From positions 645,509 through 709,508 of the forward strand of contig JAJJXM010000030.1 of NCBI GenBank assembly GCA_024516155.1: a DNA stretch of 64,000 nucleotides. Reading direction: 5' to 3'. The translations under genes and the position numbers were made by a program. Under the pieces are notes generated by a model that was given only the letters and a program-made list of their open reading frames with translations, made no database searches and had not been told where the DNA came from. Source of the DNA: Pyronema omphalodes. Lineage: Eukaryota; Ascomycota; Pezizomycetes; Pezizales; Pyronemataceae. Below, one piece after another: positions 59,001 through 64,000 of this stretch; position 1 is the stretch's first letter; each line of letters begins with the position of its first letter.

Positions 59001-59449
59001 CAATGTGATTGCCTCAGGTGCGGGGCTTAAGACCACCGATTAAGCATGGGACAGGAGGGTTCGAAGAACAGTACCGAGTTTTGCAATGGGTCGTTTCGAT
59101 ACAGATCACGATGAGAAACAACATACGGCTTAGTAGAAACCTTGTGAGCGACCACTAGGAGAGGAAAGTGAATAAAAAGTGACACGACATGACTATGACG
59201 TCACACATCGCAGCCATTCATAGCCTTGATATTAAATCCATTGTAAAACTCTCATAACGAGCTCTTTGAGCTGTATATATGTCAAGACAATAATCATACC
59301 TCGCCAATATGGAAAATCCGGATGTCTCAGCAAGAACAACTTATGACGTGGGGCATCATGAGTGACGACAGCACGGTTGGAGGTTGACAAGTTAGTGGTT
59401 GAATCGAGGTTGAATGGCGTTGGATGTTGAATGCATTTGATTAGGGCTT
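56088..59449. other. Intergenic, no confident gene
   Basis: Mostly AT-rich. Short open frames such as 57102-57392 and 58541-59008 (155 codons) show no domain or intron pattern that convinces me. A/AAG-rich low complexity at 57725-57790. Confidence 0.5.
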
Positions 59450-60114
59450 GATTATGAGTGGCGCGAAATACTGCGTGAGGCCTCGTCCTGCAAAATACAA
59501 ACGTAGACCCAAGCGCTACTAGACTTGAACTGCTCGGCGCTTTTGAAGCGAGCAGATACACAATGTGCTTTAACCAAGCTGGTCCTGTCAACCAGCCATC
59601 TGTTGTTGCAAAACTTCATCCCGATTGCCGGAACTTCTTCTTGAACTTCTTTGATCTGGCGATTATTATTTCGACAAATTAGAAATTTTGTAGTTAATAA
59701 CGCACCCGAAGATGATGACATTCAAAAGGGCACTTAATGTTAGTCAGCATTGTACTCTACCTAATCCCGCCATAACCCTAAGGTTGCATGCGAGTATGAA
59801 TCAATAAATAAATCAACATCATTGTAGTATTATTTTCTATTCTTGCATCAGCTTTCAGAAATCCGCTACTTTGCACTAGAATACTATATCAACGGCGTAC
59901 ATATGGATTCGAAAAAGCCTCCCAATATTTTGATGTACATCATATATGAACCTTTGCTGTCTGTCCCCTTTAGCCCTAAATATAGCCTTCGAAAATCATC
60001 AAAATCCCATTATTACTCCTTCTATCGGTCGAGCATGGCTAATTAGTTAGCGTTTATAGTTCACTGTTATCTGACTTCAGGAACAGGGTCATACTACGTA
60101 CAATGCGGCGAGTC

Positions 60115-63100
60115 CTACTCCTCTCGTTCGTTCTTCCATCTCTGCAATGTTACCATCGATGATAGAGTAAGGTGATGCTCACTACCTAATATCCGCAAAC
60201 ATCGAGACACAACTTCCTCCATCATGTTGATAGCTACGTCCAAGGAATTTTTAGAGTAGTATGTGTAGGCAAGGTTACTCATGGCTATCAAGGTCTCAGG
60301 ATGGTCTTCGCCAGAGACGACTTTGCGAGTCTCCAAAACCTTGCGTTGTAAGGGTTCGGCTTCGTCCAATCTCCCTCTATTTTGAAGCGTGAGTGCAAGG
60401 TTATTCATGGCTATTAAGGTCCCAGGATGGTCTTCGCCAAAGACGACTTTGTGAGCCTCCAAAACCTTGCGTTGTAAGGGTTCGGCTTCGTCCAATCTCC
60501 CTTTACGTCGAAGCGTGAGTGCAAAGTTACTTATGGCTGATAAGGTCTCAGGATGGTCTTCGCCATGGACGACTTCGCGAGTCTCCAAAACCTTGCGCTG
60601 TAAGTGTTCGGCTTCGTCTAATCTCCCTCTATCTTGAAGCGTGACTGCAAGGTTATTCATGGCTGATAAGGTCTGAGGATGGTCTTCGCCAGAGACAACT
60701 TTGCGAGCCTCCAAAACCTTGCGCTGTAAGGGTTCGGCTTCGTCCAATCTCCCTTTAAGTCGAAGCGTGACTGCAAGGTTATTCATGGCTGATAAGGTCT
60801 CAGGATGATCTTCGCCAGAGACAACTTTGCGAGCCTCCAAAACCTTGCGCTGTAAAGGTTCGGCTTCGTCCAATCTCCCTTTCTCGCGAAGCGTGACTGC
60901 AAGGTTACTCATGGCTATTAAGGTCTCAGGATGGTTTCCCCCGAGCACTTTTTCCGACAACGCAACAACTTGGACCTGTAATTCCTCGGCCTTATCGCGC
61001 ATTCCTATCCGGGAAACCCCATATGCAAGAAGAAGCATTGCTCGTAATGTTTCAGGATGATCATGGCCTAGTAAACGCTTGCGTATGTTCATGGCTCTAT
61101 CAGCTATGGAATGAGAGTCGCGGTAATGGCCTGTGTGCCTCAGATAGTCTGCCACAGAGTAACATATTGTGGCAATATCAATGTTCTCGAATGCATTATC
61201 AACATATGACAGAAAAGCTGTGCAATGGGGAAGATATGGACGCCAACGTGGCCAGTTTTCGAATTCCCCATTTGATGGAATGAGTTTAGCGAGTACTCGG
61301 GCTGTAGTTTCGATTGCCTCGACTTTCTCTTCGGGTGACATAAAATACTGTATTGCAAGGTGCACGAGTGAATGAAGGGTGTATGTCGCCTCTGTACTGT
61401 CTGTCTGGCATTGCAACAATGAAAAGTTCACCAGTCTACCCAAAGCTTCTCGGAATGAAATGTCATTTTCCGATTGACTCGTCAGCTCGGCGAGAAGCGC
61501 ACGTGGGATTCCCTGGGCATTGATGCATGCAATCAGGCGCAGAATGGAACCGGCAAGAGGTGATTGCTTCTTTATTTGTTGGAAGGTGATTTCGAATGTG
61601 GTCAATACTGTCTCAGCACTTCCAGGGGAAGATAAAGGTAACTCAGGCCGGAAAATATTGTGAACTGGTCTCGAAAGCAATTGCTGTCTGCTTGCCTTTG
61701 TTCGCTGAAACTCTGCAAGGTACTCGGTGGGCGTGATCGTGTGTCGATTTATCTGGAGATACGAAGCAACCTGAGTGATTGCAAGCGGCAAGTACTGTAG
61801 TTCGTCGAGTAGCTTATCGCAATCTGCCTCGTTGTATGGTACACCACCGTAATAGTGGTGCAGGTACAGACTCCTCGCATCGGGGGGTGACATGGCTGCC
61901 TTGGTCAAGACGCCCTTTGTGATGGCCAACTGCTGAGCAACTTCGTAGTCCCTGGTGGTGATAACGATGGTGCCTTTGGCACACTTCGGAATGTATTTCG
62001 CTAAACCATCACTCTCAGCGCCGGTAGACCCAGGAAAGAAGTCTGTTCTGTTGTCCGCATTGTCGAGCACCAATATCCAGTCCCCACTATCCTTACTCTC
62101 CAACCAATTCTTGACCATCGTTCGGGTGTCCTGACTAGAATCTAACTCTTTATATCCCGGGATATTAACGAGCTTTGCTAGTTTACGATAATCTTCATCG
62201 AATCTTGTCGGGCTCTCGCAGTAGATCCAAAAAACGCTATGTGACTTTCTGCACGAATAAACGAAGTCCAGGACGTCTTGGGTTTTTCTGTATTCTCGGG
62301 TTTTATGGTAAGAAACAGTGCAATTAAACTGGAGAATAGAGAACCATACCCAACACCACCCAAACCATGTAGAGCAACCGACACATGAGACTGGATGGAA
62401 TCCTGAGTGTCTCTCCTCTGCTCGACAAACCCGCGAACTTGGGATTCTCCGACGAAATTCTCGTTTTTCGGAAATGGCACCATGAAATGAAGATTCGATG
62501 ATTCATGGTTCGCCGATTTCGACAGCATTGACGCGGTAGAAACAAAGTATTCCTCCGTCAGATCCCTGAGATCCTTGTTGCATCGCCTGAGTCCCGCAAT
62601 GAGTTCCTGTAAACGACCTTTGTCACACAATGCCCATTTGAGCTTTGTAGACGAAGAGACAGAATCATCGAATTTCTGAACCAACTTCTTCACTTCATCC
62701 AACTGGAGTGTGGTTGGGAAATCTGGGATTATATCCGCCGGGGTTGTCTCGGGTTTCGAATCTGAGATGACTTGCGGTCTACCGAGCATTGTGCGTGTTT
62801 TCTCTTTGAATCTAGTTTTCATCTGTGATATCTTGCCTTTATGACTCGAAATCCCGTAAGTACTTTCCATCTGACGCACATCGGCAAACACTTTTGCCAT
62901 CCGTGCAAGTGTTTTCAAAACCAGTTCGACGTTTTGCGGATTCTGTTTGAGAAAATCGGAGATTGTATTTTTGGAGTGCAATCCTTTGGCCCGTTCATCC
63001 ATCGCACACGCCCACTTGTTGAATTTTTCCCGTTGAACCCCAAACTGCCGTTGGAATTCCTTGAAATCCTCTTGAAAAGCTTCGGCGGTAATAAAGATCT

Positions 63101-63176
63101 GGTAACCTTGAAGGATCGTCGTGGTGAGCGGGCCAATTAGCCCCAATAGGCCAAGAGTTGTTCCGAGCGGGTCCAT
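60115..63176 (-). CDS. NLR protein: HeLo-like, NB-ARC, tetratricopeptide repeats (copy B)
   Basis: Two exons on the minus strand, 63176-62350 and 62287-60115, 999 residues. The 62-nt intron is at the same place as in copy A and again rebuilds GLGGVGKTQ. Exon 1 is the same length as in copy A (827 nt), with scattered substitutions such as MDPLGTTLGLLGLIGPL for MEPVGTTLGVLGLIGPL, so the HeLo-like and NB-ARC parts are nearly the same protein. The TPR array has five closely similar 42-residue units instead of eight; 1125 minus 999 is 126, exactly three units. The units also differ in sequence from those of copy A, with variation such as EHLQRKVLETRE and EAHKVVFGEDHPGT. Both reading frames are intact, so two receptors with the same effector end and different repeat surfaces are predicted. 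Confidence 0.88.
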
Positions 63177-63756
63177 GAGTAATTTGGAGGAGGATGGCGA
63201 CTCCAGACGATGATCTAACGACGACGGTGAGCAGTGAATAAGGCCCGGCGGTGGCGATATGTGTAGCGAGTTCTGATATTTCCTCAAGTCAATGGAAGGT
63301 TCAGCGACACCATATGTTCCGCGATATGCTTGACCCCGCACCAATCTGCTGATGATGCGTGTTACTAGTCAGCCGCTTCTCTGGTTTCTGATGGGCGAAT
63401 CAGCTTCAATGGCAGCGTTGCGGCGCTGTGATGTATGCATTGTCCAGTACTGCCCAATGTACATGCAGAATGGGTATGGAAGGCACCCGATTGGACGCTA
63501 CACACCCATGGTATGTAATATGTGACGTACGATGCACGCAACAATTTGAACCCGATAATCGAAAACATCAATTGTGTCTTCGAGGAAATAATGCCCATAC
63601 ATAAAATCTGTTTTATTCCAGATAATCTCCACACTTCATTGTCGTTATTGGGTTGCAGATGTTACTTGTGCCAAGGTGGTGCTAATCCGATGCACCACCC
63701 CCGATCACTCGCGTGCTCGTCAGCTAGGGGCACTTGCTTCTACTTTTGTTTCGCGC
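63177..63756. other. 5' flank of NLR copy B
   Basis: Homologous to 31479-32063. No gene recognised; open frames at 63365-63634 and 63522-63785 are in duplicated noncoding flank. Confidence 0.5.
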
Positions 63757-63893
63757 GGGGCGGCCCCAGTAGTGTAGTGGTATAACTCCCTGCAACTGCG
63801 CAAATACAACGGGTTCGAATCCCGTGTCGCTCCCACAGGTATTGCTTGGGTACCGGGGTTTGTCCTCAGGGAGGTTTACCCGGTGCTCAGGAT
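63757..63893 (+). mobile_element. SINE head (tRNA-like part), truncated
   Basis: Begins GGGGCGGCCCC and matches 23251-23387 closely, including both Pol III boxes, up to GGTGCTCAGGAT. There it meets an element on the opposite strand, so its own 3' half is either missing or beyond the window. Confidence 0.85.
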
Positions 63894-64000
63894 TGTTTGT
63901 TTGTTTTGTATCATACACTGTTCGAGGCCTGAAAGGCCTATGCAGGAAGAAAGAAATCCTGGTATCCCGTCCTCGTGGCCAAGACCACCTAATGAGGCGC
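63894..64000 (-). mobile_element. LINE/SINE 3' end on the minus strand, cut by the window edge
   Basis: Starts with a (TGTT)n run, the complement of an A-rich tail. Its complement reads CCTCATTAGGTGG, GCATAGGCCT and GTATGAT in the same order as the 3' ends of the SINE at 23250-23596 and the LINE at 37041-38714. The stem-loop AGGCC..GGCCT is at 63925-63939. It appears inserted tail-first into the SINE copy that starts at 63757. Confidence 0.8.

Larger units (their letters stand above)
59450..63757 (-). repeat. NLR duplicon, arm B of an inverted segmental duplication
   Basis: About 4.3 kb matching 31479-36165 in inverted orientation. Its outer end stops exactly where a SINE begins (63757), so the homology may continue beyond the SINE outside the window. 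The inner flank keeps the plus-strand SINE-type tail at 59745-59815. Confidence 0.8.

Noticed and set aside
58541..59008. 155-codon open frame downstream of glucoamylase
   Set aside because: No domain, no intron pattern and competing open frames of similar length in the same place.

Overview
The window is nuclear DNA from a filamentous ascomycete (Pezizomycotina). Genes carry short spliceosomal introns (about 47-107 nt, GT..AG, often with a CTAAC- or CTGAC-like branch point), and the gene content is fungal: Con-6, an rvt-type cellular reverse transcriptase, glucoamylase, HeLo-type NLRs and a fungal Ap4A phosphorylase. I cannot fix the genus. The many simple repeats and long gaps point to a repeat-bearing, moderately expanded genome.

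Left part (1-20 kb) is ordinary housekeeping DNA: Ap4A phosphorylase (857-1780), a molybdopterin-binding-domain protein (3593-4772, three exons), a small predicted acylated protein (6787-7278, minus), an aldehyde dehydrogenase (10237-11755, minus), a two-repeat Con-6 protein (12101-12656, minus), a divergent hexokinase-family kinase (14450-15794) and an rvt gene (16552-19212, minus).

The accessory island runs from about 20 to 36 kb. It holds seven paralogous genes for tiny RING-H2-like proteins (20399-20686, 21786-22073, 22779-23075, 24228-24533, 24956-25438, 27113-27598, 29975-30262). Two of these encode identical proteins in opposite orientation 8 kb apart, and several share flanking sequence. 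Among them sit a tRNA-Arg(ACG), a tRNA-headed SINE with perfect target-site duplications, and the Hikeshi/OPI10 gene (28253-28931). Next comes an intact HeLo-NB-ARC-TPR NLR gene (32064-35503).

36.2-43 kb and 45.3-50.2 kb are repeat deserts: a giant hexamer array, long minisatellites, a decayed ORF1-only LINE (about 37041-38714) whose 3' end matches that of the SINE, and a 504-bp foldback element (41395-41898). Between them lies a Ynd1-like Golgi apyrase (43260-45322, minus).

The right part has a divergent pair, PRE1 (20S proteasome beta4; start codon split by an intron) and RRP9 (U3 snoRNP), then a GH15 glucoamylase (54327-56087). The window ends with a second NLR (60115-63176, minus). It is an inverted 4.3-kb duplicate of the first and differs mainly by three 42-residue TPR units. 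A SINE head and an opposite-strand LINE/SINE tail close the window.

The most interesting parts are the RING-H2-like mini-gene cluster next to the duplicated NLRs, and the LINE/SINE pair sharing a 3' stem-loop. The first looks like a fast-evolving island, perhaps for defence or allorecognition; that function is an inference.
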